Assembly: GCF_029626105.1 (NCBI RefSeq)
Contig: NZ_JARUBH010000009.1
Coordinates: forward strand, 2,976,001 to 3,040,000
Reading direction: 5' to 3'
Origin: Solwaraspora sp. WMMD792
GTDB taxonomy: Bacteria; Actinomycetota; Actinomycetes; Mycobacteriales; Micromonosporaceae
DNA length: 64,000 bases
Translations under genes and position numbers: made by a program
The notes under the pieces: generated by a model
Database searches by the model: none
What the model was told of the DNA's origin: nothing
Seen by the model: the letters and a program-made list of their open reading frames with translations, nothing else
Shown: piece after piece, positions 41,430-49,919 of the stretch
How the letters are laid out: the number at the start of each line of letters is the position of its first letter
Numbering within the stretch: position 1 is the first letter of the stretch

Positions 41430-42077
41430 TCAGCTGTTGCGTGCCGCGGCCGCCAGGAACTCGGCCACCGCCCCGTCGGTCAGTTCGTCGCGCATCAACT
41501 CGTCGGCGAGCGCTGGCCCGATGGTGAACGACGGCACCCCGGCCGCCGCCAACCGCACCAGGTCGTCGACCGATTTGATGCTCGCCACCAGGGTCTGCGT
41601 CGGGCCACCGGCGAGGATCCGGTGCATGGTCTGGATCTGCGCCAGTCCGTCGCGGCCGGCGGCGGTCATCCGCCCCAGGTACGGCGCGATGTACCGGGCA
41701 CCCGCCGCTGCGGCGAGCACCGCCTGCGCGGCGTGGTAGACGGCGGTGACCAGCACCGGCACCTGCTGGTCGGCGAGCCGGCGGGTGGCGGTGAGGCCGG
41801 ACCGGGTGGCCGGCACCTTCACCACCACCCGGTCGCTGAGCTCGCGCAGCCGCAGTCCTTCGGTGACGATGCCGTCCGGGTCCTCGGCGAGGGTCTGCAG
41901 GAAAACGGTGCCGGCGCCGGCGGCGACCGCCCAGTCGTGCAGGGCGGGCAGCTCGGCCTGGCCCAGCCCGGCCCGGTCCAGCAGCAACGGGTTGGTGGTC
42001 ACCCCGGCGAACAGCCCGGTGGCGAGCAGCGGGGCCAGTGCGGCCCGGTCGGCGGAGTCGAGATACAGCACGGTCAC
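41430..42077 (-). CDS. Transaldolase / fructose-6-phosphate aldolase-like enzyme
   Basis: The 215-residue protein has the short transaldolase (TalC/FSA) form. It has YLDSADRAALAPLLATG, the TTNPLL strand, the catalytic lysine in DRVVVKVPAT, YIAPYLGRM and TLVASIKSVDDLVRL. FSA cleaves fructose-6-phosphate to dihydroxyacetone and glyceraldehyde-3-phosphate. Its GTG overlaps the stop of the kinase gene (GTGA). It is the last gene of the sugar operon, consistent with cleavage of the phosphorylated sugar. Confidence 0.85.
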   Translation of the reverse strand: MTVLYLDSADRAALAPLLATGLFAGVTTNPLLLDRAGLGQAELPALHDWAVAAGAGTVFLQTLAEDPDGIVTEGLRLRELSDRVVVKVPATRSGLTATRRLADQQVPVLVTAVYHAAQAVLAAAAGARYIAPYLGRMTAAGRDGLAQIQTMHRILAGGPTQTLVASIKSVDDLVRLAAAGVPSFTIGPALADELMRDELTDGAVAEFLAAAARNS

Positions 42078-43594
42078 ACGAAGTCCTCAGTGGATAGGCT
42101 GATGGGTGGATCTGCGGGTGAGTCGAGGCCGTCCCAGTCGGCCAGCCGCGCGTACCGCTCGCTGACGTCCGGCCGGGCCGGGGTCCGGGGTTCGGTGACG
42201 GTCAAGGTTGCCGGCCGCCAGGCGTCGCGGACCTGACGTATGTCGGCACCGGCCAGCACCGCCGACGCCTGCAGGCAGGCGCCCCGGGCGGTCGCCTCCG
42301 GCGCGTCACAGGTACGCACCGGTGTGCGCAGCAGGTCGGCGAGGAGCTGCCGGTACGCCGCCGAGCGGGCGGCCCCACCGGTGACCAGCACGTCGCCGTC
42401 GGCCGGGGCACCGGCGACGCGGAGCCGCTCGTGCCCGCGTACCAGGGCCAGCAGCACGCCCTCGACGGCGGCCGACGCCAGCTCCTCGCGGGTGGTGGCG
42501 GTGGTCAGCCCGGCGAGCACGCCGCGCGCCCGGGGCCGGTCCGGGGAGCGTTCGCCGTCGAGGAACGCGGCGAGCACCGGACGGTCCGGGTTCGCCGGAG
42601 CGGCCAGGGCGAGCCGGGCCAGCTCGTCGTGGTCGACGCCGAGCAGCCGGGCGAACGTGTCGGTCACCTTGGCGCAGTTGAGCACCGACACCAGCGGCAG
42701 GTAGCCGCCGGCCGCGTCGGCGACGCCGTTGACCCAGCCGCTGGCGTCGTGCACCGGATCGTCGGTGGTGGTCAGCACCACCCCGGAGGTGCCGAGGCTG
42801 TAGACCACCTCGCCGGAGCGGATGCCCAGGCCGAGGGCACCCGCGTGCTGGTCGCCGGCGCCTGGCCCGACGACCACGTCCGGCCGCAGCCCGAGCTGGC
42901 GTGCCACGTCCGGGATCAGCGTGCCGGCCGGTTCGGCGGGGCCGAGCACGGTGGGCAGCATGGTGGCCCAGTCGAGGTCCGCGTCGACGAACCGGGTCAG
43001 CAGATCGGTCCGCCACCGCTGTTCGTGTGCGGCGTAGTAGCCGGTGCCGGTCGCCTCCGAGCGGTCGGTCACCGTCCGGCCGGTGAGCCGGTAGGTCAGG
43101 TAGTCGTGTGGCAGCAGTACGGTGGCCAGCCGGCGCAGCAGCTGCGGTTCGTGCTCGGCGACCCAGGCCAGTTTGGTGATGGTGAACGCGGCCGTCGGCA
43201 CCGATCCGACCGCCTCCGCCCAGCCGGCCGCGCCCAGCTCGGTCACCAGCGCCGCCGCCTGCGGCGCCGACGTGGTGTCGTTCCACAGTTTGACGTCGCG
43301 CAGCACCTGTCCGGCGGCGTCCAGCATGACCAGCCCGTGGCACTGCCCGGCCACGCTGATCGCGCCGATCGACTGCGGGGTCACCGCGGTGCCGCGCGTC
43401 GCCGCGTCGGCGATGGCGGCCGGCAGCGCCGTGGTGAACGCCGACCACCAGGTGGTGGCCGGCTGCTCGGACACCGGCGGGAAGGTGGGCGGGTGCGGGG
43501 CCCGGCCGCTGCCCAGCAGCGTGCCGTCGACGGCGTCACGCAGCTCGACGGTGCATGACTGGGTGGAGCTGTCCACTCCGGCGACGACCGGCAT
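42074..43594 (-). CDS. xylB: FGGY carbohydrate kinase, xylulokinase-like
   Basis: The 506-residue protein begins VVAGVDSSTQSCTVELRD, with the first phosphate-binding loop and the FGGY Asp. It continues with ISVAGQCHGLVMLDAAG, the ATP-site strand VVVGPGAGDQHAGALGLG and VLVTGGAARSAAYRQLLADL. The QCHG motif is xylulokinase-like. It phosphorylates a ketose such as D-xylulose. One base separates its ATG from the stop of the SIS gene. The true substrate may differ, since no xylose isomerase is present. Confidence 0.85.
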   Translation of the reverse strand: MPVVAGVDSSTQSCTVELRDAVDGTLLGSGRAPHPPTFPPVSEQPATTWWSAFTTALPAAIADAATRGTAVTPQSIGAISVAGQCHGLVMLDAAGQVLRDVKLWNDTTSAPQAAALVTELGAAGWAEAVGSVPTAAFTITKLAWVAEHEPQLLRRLATVLLPHDYLTYRLTGRTVTDRSEATGTGYYAAHEQRWRTDLLTRFVDADLDWATMLPTVLGPAEPAGTLIPDVARQLGLRPDVVVGPGAGDQHAGALGLGIRSGEVVYSLGTSGVVLTTTDDPVHDASGWVNGVADAAGGYLPLVSVLNCAKVTDTFARLLGVDHDELARLALAAPANPDRPVLAAFLDGERSPDRPRARGVLAGLTTATTREELASAAVEGVLLALVRGHERLRVAGAPADGDVLVTGGAARSAAYRQLLADLLRTPVRTCDAPEATARGACLQASAVLAGADIRQVRDAWRPATLTVTEPRTPARPDVSERYARLADWDGLDSPADPPISLSTEDFV

Positions 43595-43595
43595 G

Positions 43596-44285
43596 TCAGC
43601 TGTCCCCAGCCGGGGCGTCGCCGTCGGCGGTACCGCGACGGCCGGTATCGGCGGTGGCGGTCAGGCCGGGCAGGGCTGCCGGCAGTTCGGTGATCTTGCC
43701 GACGGCACCGGCCGGATGGGTCTCCAGCACCTGGTCCCAGCCGTAGCCACGGCGGCGCATCAGTACGTACGCCAGGGCGTCACCCCACACCGACACCGCC
43801 AGGGTGCTGCCCATCGCGATCACCCCGCCCGGGTCGGCCTGCTCGTCGTCGGCCAGCACCACGGCCAGGTCGGCGAGCCGGCCCAGGGTGGAGTCCGGCG
43901 CAGAGGTGAGCACCACGATCGGTACGTCGCGGCGGCGTACCCGTTCGGCCAGGTCGCTCAGCTCGGCGGTCTCGCCGCCGTGTGAGATCGCAATGAAGAT
44001 GTCACCGGCGACGATCGCCCCCATCGAGCCGTGCAGGGCGTCCATCGGTGACAGGTACAGCGCCGGGGTGCCGCAGACCGACAGCAGGTGGGCCATCCGG
44101 CGGGCCACCGAGCCCGAGGTGCCGGATCCGGTGACGAACACCTTGCCGGTGCAGTCGGCCAGCAGGTCGACCGCGCGCAGGAACGTCTCGCCGAGCTGGT
44201 CGGCGACGGCGAGTACCCCCGCTGCCTCCCGTCGGATGGCGGCCTGGCCGGCCAGCAGCGTCTCGGCCGGGGCGTCGACTGTCAT
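43596..44285 (-). CDS. SIS-domain sugar-phosphate isomerase
   Basis: The 229-residue protein contains a SIS domain: GKVFVTGSGTSGSVARRMAHLLS, GDIFIAISHGGETAELSDLA and VIAMGSTLAVSVWGDALAYVLM. It resembles arabinose-5-phosphate isomerases (KdsD, without the CBS domains) and 6-phospho-3-hexuloisomerases. It would interconvert a keto- and aldo-sugar phosphate. It lies between the transporter and the kinase. Confidence 0.8.
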   Translation of the reverse strand: MTVDAPAETLLAGQAAIRREAAGVLAVADQLGETFLRAVDLLADCTGKVFVTGSGTSGSVARRMAHLLSVCGTPALYLSPMDALHGSMGAIVAGDIFIAISHGGETAELSDLAERVRRRDVPIVVLTSAPDSTLGRLADLAVVLADDEQADPGGVIAMGSTLAVSVWGDALAYVLMRRRGYGWDQVLETHPAGAVGKITELPAALPGLTATADTGRRGTADGDAPAGDS

Positions 44286-44316
44286 CGTGTCCTCATCTTC
44301 TCGTTCTGGCGATTCA

Positions 44317-45879
44317 TCAGGCGGCCTCCCACGCCGCCTGGCGCAGTGCCCGTGGGGTGAGGTCCCGGGCCGGCAACAGTTCGCCGGTGGACCGGCCGTG
44401 GACGATCACCGCGACGTCGTCGGCGATCTCGCAGATCTCGTCCTCCTCGCTGGACACCACGATCACGGTGAGCCCGTCGCGGTGTGCGAGGTCGCGCACC
44501 ATGCGGTGGATCTCCGCCTTGACGCCCAGGTCGACGCCCTTGGTCGGTTCGTCGAGCAGCAGCACCTGCGGGCGTTGCGCCAACGCCCGGGCTAGCAGCA
44601 CCTTCTGCTGGTTGCCGCCGGACAGCCGCACCACCGGCGCCGACCGGTCCCCCCGTACGTGCAGCTTCTCCAGCAGGGCGGTGGCGTCGCGGCGCATCCG
44701 CTGGTGGTCGAGCAGCCCGAACCGGCGGTAGCGGGACAGCACCGGCAGGGCGACGTTCATCACCGAGTCGAGTTCCGGGACGATCCCGTCGCTCTTGCGT
44801 TCCTCGGTCACGTACACCACGCCGGCCCGCTGCGCCGGGCCTGGGCCGCGCGGCCGGTAGCGTCGTCCGTGCAGGGTGATGGTGCCGGCCCGGACCGGGT
44901 CCAGCCCGACGAGGGTACGCAGCAGTTCGGTGCGCCCGGAGCCGACCAGCCCGTAGATGCCGAGCACCCGGCCCTTGCCGGCCTGCAGGGTGACGTCGTC
45001 CAGCACCGCGGTACGCAGGTTGCGTACCGCGAGACCGACGTCGTCGCCTGCCCCGTCACCGGGCCGACGGCGGTCGCCGCCGGCACCGGTTCGGTTCTCG
45101 GCCCCGGTCTCGGTGCCGGTCCCGGCGTCGGAGCCGGCGATGGCCCTGACCACCTCTTCGCGGGGGATCTCGTCCACCGCGCCGTCGATGCGGACCCGAC
45201 CGTCGACCAGGGCGACCACCCGGTTGGCGACCGCGTAGAGCTCCTCCAGCTTGTGGTCGACCAGCAGCACGCCGACCCGCTGGTCACGAACCAGGTCGCG
45301 GACCGTGTCGAGGAACTTCTCGACCTGCCCGCCTTCCAGGCTGGTGGTCGGCTCGTCGAGCAGCAGGTAGCTGACGTCGCGGTGGATCGCGATGGCGATC
45401 TCCAGCAGTTGCCGGGTGGCGACCGGGTAGTCGCCGAGGCGGCGGTCCACGTCGACCGCCAACCCGAACCGGTCGACCAGGTTCTGGGCCTCCTGCCGCA
45501 TCGCTCTGCGCCGCAGCAGCCCGGCGGTGGCCCGTTCGTCGCCGAGGAACGCGTTCTGCGTGACGGTGAGGTTGGGCAGCAGGGACAGTTCCTGGTAGAC
45601 GGCGGCCACCCCGGCCCGGCGGGCGTCGGCCGGCGAGCCGAAGTGCTGCACCCGCCCGTCGACCCGGATGGTGCCGCCGTCCGGGCGGATCGCCCCGGCG
45701 ATGCTTCTCAGCAACGTCGACTTGCCGGCCCCGTTGTGACCGACCAGCCCGACCACGTCGCCGGGCCGCACGGCGACGGTGACCCCGTGCAGCACCGGCA
45801 CGTTGGCGAATCGTTTGACGATGCCCCGTGCCTCGATGCCTGGTGCCGGGGTCACCGCCGTCGTCGGCGAGCTGGTCAT
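44317..45879 (-). CDS. Sugar ABC transporter ATP-binding protein (RbsA/XylG type)
   Basis: The 520-residue protein has two ABC domains. The first has Walker A GHNGAGKST and Walker B YLLLDEPTTSLEGG. The second has the degenerate Walker A GLVGSGRTE, the signature LSGGNQQKVLLARAL and Walker B VLLLDEPTKGVD. This is the normal layout for monosaccharide importers. An acidic low-complexity insert (GTGTETGAENRTGAGG) joins the domains. It works with the permease and binding protein just upstream. Confidence 0.93.
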   Translation of the reverse strand: MTSSPTTAVTPAPGIEARGIVKRFANVPVLHGVTVAVRPGDVVGLVGHNGAGKSTLLRSIAGAIRPDGGTIRVDGRVQHFGSPADARRAGVAAVYQELSLLPNLTVTQNAFLGDERATAGLLRRRAMRQEAQNLVDRFGLAVDVDRRLGDYPVATRQLLEIAIAIHRDVSYLLLDEPTTSLEGGQVEKFLDTVRDLVRDQRVGVLLVDHKLEELYAVANRVVALVDGRVRIDGAVDEIPREEVVRAIAGSDAGTGTETGAENRTGAGGDRRRPGDGAGDDVGLAVRNLRTAVLDDVTLQAGKGRVLGIYGLVGSGRTELLRTLVGLDPVRAGTITLHGRRYRPRGPGPAQRAGVVYVTEERKSDGIVPELDSVMNVALPVLSRYRRFGLLDHQRMRRDATALLEKLHVRGDRSAPVVRLSGGNQQKVLLARALAQRPQVLLLDEPTKGVDLGVKAEIHRMVRDLAHRDGLTVIVVSSEEDEICEIADDVAVIVHGRSTGELLPARDLTPRALRQAAWEAA

Positions 45880-45880
45880 C

Positions 45881-46873
45881 TCAGCCGACCTCGCCCGGGG
45901 CCGGGGTCTCGCCGGTGGTGAACATCTTCAGCGGGCGCAGGATTTGCGCCTGCGGCGTGCCGCCGTCGACCCAGTCGCGGACCTGCTGCACGACCCGGCG
46001 GCCGTAGTCCTCGGGCTCCTGGGCGACGCAGCCGGCGTACTGCTCGGTCAGCGGCTCCTCGGCGGCGCAGAACCCGTACACCTTGACGTCCTTGCCCTGC
46101 ACGGCCTGCAACGCGCCGTACGCGGCCGGACCGGTGTTGGCGTAGATCACGTCGAGGTCCGGGTTGCCGGAGAGCATCTCGGTGGCGGCCTTGAGGCTGT
46201 CGTCGGGCTTGACGTTGCCGTCGACCTTCGCCACCACCTCGGCGTTGGGGTTGGCGGCGATGGCTTCCTCGAAGCCCTCGTCGCGCAGCAGGGTCGGCAC
46301 CTCGTCGGGTTCGGTGACGAAGCCGATCTTCAGCTCGGCGTCCGCGCCGAAGTCCGCCAGGACCTGCTCGGCGATCTGGGTGCCGCCGGCGACGTTGTCC
46401 GCGCCGAGGTACTGCACGATGCTCGCGCCCTGGTCGGTGAGGGCCTCCTCGGAGACGGTGACGTTGACGGTGAACACCGGCACCCCGGCGTCGTTGGCGG
46501 CCTTGACGATCGCCGCCGCCGGCTCGGACTTCACCGCGTTGAGCGCCAGGGCACAGGGGTTCTTCTGCAGCATGGCCTGGACCTGGGCGAGCTGGGCGGC
46601 GTCGTCGTCGTTGGCGATCTGCACCTCGACGTCGAAGCCCTGCGCCTCGCCTTCCTCCTCGAAGCCGCGCTTCATCGCCACGTAGTACGGGTTGGTCAGG
46701 TTCGGCAGCGCGACGGCGAGGTAGGGGTTCTCCTCGTCGCAGGCGGCCGGACGGGCGTCGCCGTCGGTCTGGTCGGCCGACTGGCCGGTTCCGGTGTCGA
46801 CGGCCCCGCCGCAGGCGGACAGCGCCAGGGCGGTGCCGAGGGCACCGACGGACAGCATCATCTTGCGGTGCAT
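45881..46873 (-). CDS. Sugar-binding lipoprotein of the ABC transporter
   Basis: The 330-residue protein (ATG 46873, GGAAGGAA upstream) begins with a signal peptide and lipobox ALSAC, so Cys21 should be lipidated. The mature part has the periplasmic-binding fold of sugar receptors: YLAVALPNLTNPYYVAMKRG, NAVKSEPAAAIVKAANDAGV and VIYANTGPAAYGALQA. It delivers a monosaccharide to the permease. Confidence 0.92.
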   Translation of the reverse strand: MHRKMMLSVGALGTALALSACGGAVDTGTGQSADQTDGDARPAACDEENPYLAVALPNLTNPYYVAMKRGFEEEGEAQGFDVEVQIANDDDAAQLAQVQAMLQKNPCALALNAVKSEPAAAIVKAANDAGVPVFTVNVTVSEEALTDQGASIVQYLGADNVAGGTQIAEQVLADFGADAELKIGFVTEPDEVPTLLRDEGFEEAIAANPNAEVVAKVDGNVKPDDSLKAATEMLSGNPDLDVIYANTGPAAYGALQAVQGKDVKVYGFCAAEEPLTEQYAGCVAQEPEDYGRRVVQQVRDWVDGGTPQAQILRPLKMFTTGETPAPGEVG

Positions 46874-46919
46874 CGAAATTCCTTCCATTGGTGACGGGTG
46901 CGTGAGTGCGGGTGAGGCA

Positions 46920-48005
46920 TCAGGTGGCGGTGGTGGCGGGCGTGGCCCCGGTGGCGGTGCCGCGCTGCCCGGCCGGAGCCGGCCCGCCGGTCGGCTGCCC
47001 CGGCCCGCCGCCCGGGTCGGGTGCGTCGGGGGCGTTGCCACGTCGCAGCAGGCTGCGGCGGATCAGTTCGCCGAGTGTGGTGTTCCGCCGGTAGGTGTCG
47101 ACGGTGACGCCGGCCAGGATGATCAGCCCGATGACCAGTGGCTGCCAGTAGCTCTGCACGCCGACGACGTTCATGCCGTTGGACACCGTGGCGATCAGGA
47201 CCGCGCCGAACAGGGCCCCGGGCATGCTGCCGATGCCGCCGAACAGGCTGACCCCGCCGACGACGGCAGCGGCGATGGAGTAGAACAGCTCGTTGCCGGA
47301 TCCGGCGCTGGGGTAGCCGACCATCAGCCGACTGGTGGTGATCAGCCCGCCCATGGCCGCGCAGACACCGCTGATCGCGTACACGAAGATCGTCACCCGA
47401 CCGATCCGCACGCCGGCGAGCCGGCTGGTGGCGGCGTTGCCGCCGACGGCGTAGACATGCACGCCGGTCGCGGTGAGCCGCAGCAGCGCGGTGAACAGCA
47501 GGGCGGCGACGGCGACCAGCACGACCGGCATCGGTACGCCGAACAGCCCGCCCCGGCCGATGATGGCGAACAGCGGGTCCTTGACGGAGACGGAGCTGGC
47601 GCCGGTGAGGATGAGCGGAATGCTGGCCGCGACACCGAAGGTGGCGAAGGTCACGATGAACGGCGGCAGGTGGAGAAAGTGCACGCAGGCACCGTTGAAC
47701 ACGCCGACGAGCGCACCGACCACGATCGCGGCCAGGGCGGCGAGCCACCAGGGCAGGCCGTTGCTCATCAGCAGGGCGGCGGTCATCCCGGTCAACGCCA
47801 CGTTGGAGCCGGTGGACAGGTCGATCCCGCCGGTGAGCAGGACGAACGCCTGCCCCATGGCGAGGAAGGCGATCACGGCGCCGTTGAGCAACAACAGTTG
47901 CGCGTTGTCGAATGTCCGGAATGTGGGCGAAAGCGCGCTGAAGGCGAGCCCGACCAGCACCACCACAGCCAAAATGCCGGCTTCATCAGGTATGCGCCGT
48001 TTCAC
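46920..48005 (-). CDS. Sugar ABC transporter permease (RbsC type)
   Basis: I start at GTG 48005, preceded by AAGGAGG at ideal distance, giving 361 residues. It is a multi-span BPD_transp_2 permease with [57 protein letters not shown] and [21 protein letters not shown] Gly/Pro-rich cytoplasmic tail ends the protein. It is the first gene of the operon, divergent from the SorC regulator. Confidence 0.93.
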   Translation of the reverse strand: MKRRIPDEAGILAVVVLVGLAFSALSPTFRTFDNAQLLLLNGAVIAFLAMGQAFVLLTGGIDLSTGSNVALTGMTAALLMSNGLPWWLAALAAIVVGALVGVFNGACVHFLHLPPFIVTFATFGVAASIPLILTGASSVSVKDPLFAIIGRGGLFGVPMPVVLVAVAALLFTALLRLTATGVHVYAVGGNAATSRLAGVRIGRVTIFVYAISGVCAAMGGLITTSRLMVGYPSAGSGNELFYSIAAAVVGGVSLFGGIGSMPGALFGAVLIATVSNGMNVVGVQSYWQPLVIGLIILAGVTVDTYRRNTTLGELIRRSLLRRGNAPDAPDPGGGPGQPTGGPAPAGQRGTATGATPATTAT

Positions 48006-48050
48006 GACGGGCCTCCTTGCAAACACTGCGTGGGGTGGATTGGCAATTCT

Positions 48051-48090
48051 GCTCATACGAGCACTAGACTGCGCTCATACGTGAACACTA
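48051..48090. promoter_or_regulatory. Direct-repeat operator candidates between permease and SorC genes
   Basis: GCTCATACGAGC at 48051 (itself an inverted GCTC/GAGC) and GCTCATACGTGAAC at 48073 share GCTCATACG with a 22-base spacing, two helical turns. They lie in the divergent promoter and are good candidates for SorC-regulator binding. Confidence 0.6.
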
Positions 48091-48128
48091 GGTCACGTGA
48101 CGAGCAATCGACAAGAGGAAGAAACAAA

Positions 48129-49169
48129 ATGAGCGCTGGCGATGCTCAAACGAGCGCCGATAGCTTGACGTCCACCGAGCGGTGGCTCCTCGTGACGGTC
48201 GCCCGTCGCTTCTACCTTGAGGACCGCAGCAAGGTGGAGATCGCGAAGGAGCTGGGCCTGTCCCGTTTCAAGGTGGCCCGACTGCTGGAACAGGCCGTCG
48301 CCACCGGTGTCGTGACCATCACCCTGCACGACAGCGGCACCGTCGACCCTGCCCTGTCCGCCCGTCTCGCCGAGCACCTCGGCCTGCGTGAGGCGCTCGT
48401 CGTCGAGGCCGCCGGCGGTGAGGCCGAGGTCCGCAAGCAGATCGGCCTGACCGCGGCCGGCCTGCTCAGCGACAGCGTCGGTGCCGGCGAGGTGCTCGGC
48501 CTGGCCTGGGGCCGCACGCTGAGCGCGATGACCCAGTCGCTGCCGGCCCTTCCCCCGGTGTCGGTGGTGCAGCTGACCGGCGCCATCGGCAGCAACCTCG
48601 ACGAGTCCCCGGTGGAGATCGTCCGCAAGGTGGCGGTCAGCTCCGGCGGCTCCGCCCACCCGATCTTCGCCCCGCTGGTCGTCGACGACCCGGCCGCCGC
48701 CACGGTGCTGCGCCGCCAACCCGACGTCGCCCGCGCGCTGCGCATGTTCGACGACGTCACCACCGCGGTCGTCTCCGTCGGCTCGTGGGACCCGCCGAAC
48801 ACCCAGCTCATCCCGGCGATCTCCGCCGAGGAGGTGACCAGCCTGCGGGCCCAGGGCGTCCGTGCCGACATCGCCTCGATCCTGGTGACCGAGGACGGCA
48901 CGATCGTCACCTCCGACTTCGCCGCCCGGTGCATCTCGGTCACCCCCGAACAGATGCGCCGCTTCCCCCGGGTCATCGCGGTGGCCGGCGGTGCCGACAA
49001 GGCGGGCGCGGTGGCCGCGGTGGCCCGCGCCGGTCTGATCACCGGCCTGGTCACCGAACGGGCGTTGGCCGAGGCGGTGCTCGGCGCCGAGGGCGTCGCG
49101 CCGACTGTGCCGGCACAGACCACCCAGTCGGACCGACCGGCGCAGCAGGCAAAGGGGGTTCGGGCGTGA
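48129..49169 (+). CDS. SorC-family sugar-binding transcriptional regulator
   Basis: ATG 48129 has AGAGGAAG upstream, and the protein has 346 residues. An N-terminal helix-turn-helix (SKVEIAKELGLSRFKVARLL, residues 38-57) is followed by the SorC/DeoR-type sugar-phosphate domain (VLGLAWGRTLSAMTQSL, VVQLTGAIG, PIFAPLVV, and VIAVAGGADKAGAVAAVARA). SorC proteins are induced by a phosphorylated sugar. It should control the divergent transporter-kinase operon and the epimerase gene that overlaps its stop. Confidence 0.9.
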   Translation: MSAGDAQTSADSLTSTERWLLVTVARRFYLEDRSKVEIAKELGLSRFKVARLLEQAVATGVVTITLHDSGTVDPALSARLAEHLGLREALVVEAAGGEAEVRKQIGLTAAGLLSDSVGAGEVLGLAWGRTLSAMTQSLPALPPVSVVQLTGAIGSNLDESPVEIVRKVAVSSGGSAHPIFAPLVVDDPAAATVLRRQPDVARALRMFDDVTTAVVSVGSWDPPNTQLIPAISAEEVTSLRAQGVRADIASILVTEDGTIVTSDFAARCISVTPEQMRRFPRVIAVAGGADKAGAVAAVARAGLITGLVTERALAEAVLGAEGVAPTVPAQTTQSDRPAQQAKGVRA

Positions 49170-49810
49170 CGAGGGTGCCACGGGTGGCCGGCTCGCTCTG
49201 GTCGGCCGACCGCGCCCGGGTCGGCGAGGAGGCCGCCCGGCTGGCCGACGCCGGCCTGCGGCATGTGCACTGGGACGTCACCGACGGGGACTTCGCCGTG
49301 GCCGGCGGGTTCGAACCGGCCCAGGCCGAGGCGCTGACCGCGTCGACGGGGGTGGTGGCCGAGGCACACCTGATGGTGCGCCGACCGCTGCGCCACGTCG
49401 ACGCCTGGACCGAGTTCTGCGACGTGGTCACCGTGCACGTCGAGGCGGACGGCTGGCAGGCGGCCGTCGACCGCATCGCGCGACGGGGCCGTACCCCCGC
49501 CGTAGCCGTGTCACCGGACACCGGACTGTCCACCATCGACGCTCTGCCGGCGTCGGTCGGGGTGCTGGTGATGTGCGTCGAGCCGGGCAACGCCGGCGGC
49601 GCCTTCCGGCCCCGCTCGGTGCAGCGGGTCCGCGCCCAGCGCGGCCGGCCGCTGCTCGGGGTGGACGGCGCGGTCACCGCCGCCCGCGCCGCTGAACTGG
49701 CCGGCGCCGGCGCGACCTGGGTGGTCAGCGGCACCGACCTGCTGCACGCCCCCGACCCGGCGGCCTGGCTGACAGCGGTGCGAGCCGGCGACGGACGGCC
49801 GACCGGGTGA
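49166..49810 (+). CDS. Ribulose-phosphate 3-epimerase-like enzyme
   Basis: GTG 49166 overlaps the regulator stop (GTGA), and the product has 214 residues. The TIM-barrel epimerase motifs are degenerate but present: VAGSLWSADRARVGEE (usually SILSADF), HWDVTDGDFA (usually H-x-D-V-M-D-G), VVAEAHLMVRRP and VLVMCVEPGNAGGAF. The metal His and Asp of HWDVTDG and the His of AHLMV are kept. It may epimerise ribulose-5-phosphate or, like AlsE, a ketohexose-6-phosphate such as allulose-6-phosphate. Confidence 0.8.
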   Translation: MTRVPRVAGSLWSADRARVGEEAARLADAGLRHVHWDVTDGDFAVAGGFEPAQAEALTASTGVVAEAHLMVRRPLRHVDAWTEFCDVVTVHVEADGWQAAVDRIARRGRTPAVAVSPDTGLSTIDALPASVGVLVMCVEPGNAGGAFRPRSVQRVRAQRGRPLLGVDGAVTAARAAELAGAGATWVVSGTDLLHAPDPAAWLTAVRAGDGRPTG

Positions 49811-49824
49811 GGGCCGCACCAGGC

Positions 49825-49849
49825 GACCCCACCGCCGGCCGGCGGGGTC
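49825..49849. terminator. Hairpin after the epimerase gene
   Basis: GACCCC at 49825 pairs with GGGGTC at 49844, enclosing a self-complementary GCCGGCCGGC segment. It lies 15 bases after the epimerase stop and before the murL promoter. Confidence 0.55.
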
Positions 49850-49919
49850 ATCGGGCCCCGGATCAAGGGCACAGGCTGGGGCTAGTATGTCTGGTCGGTG
49901 AGCTGTGGAGGAGGTACGG

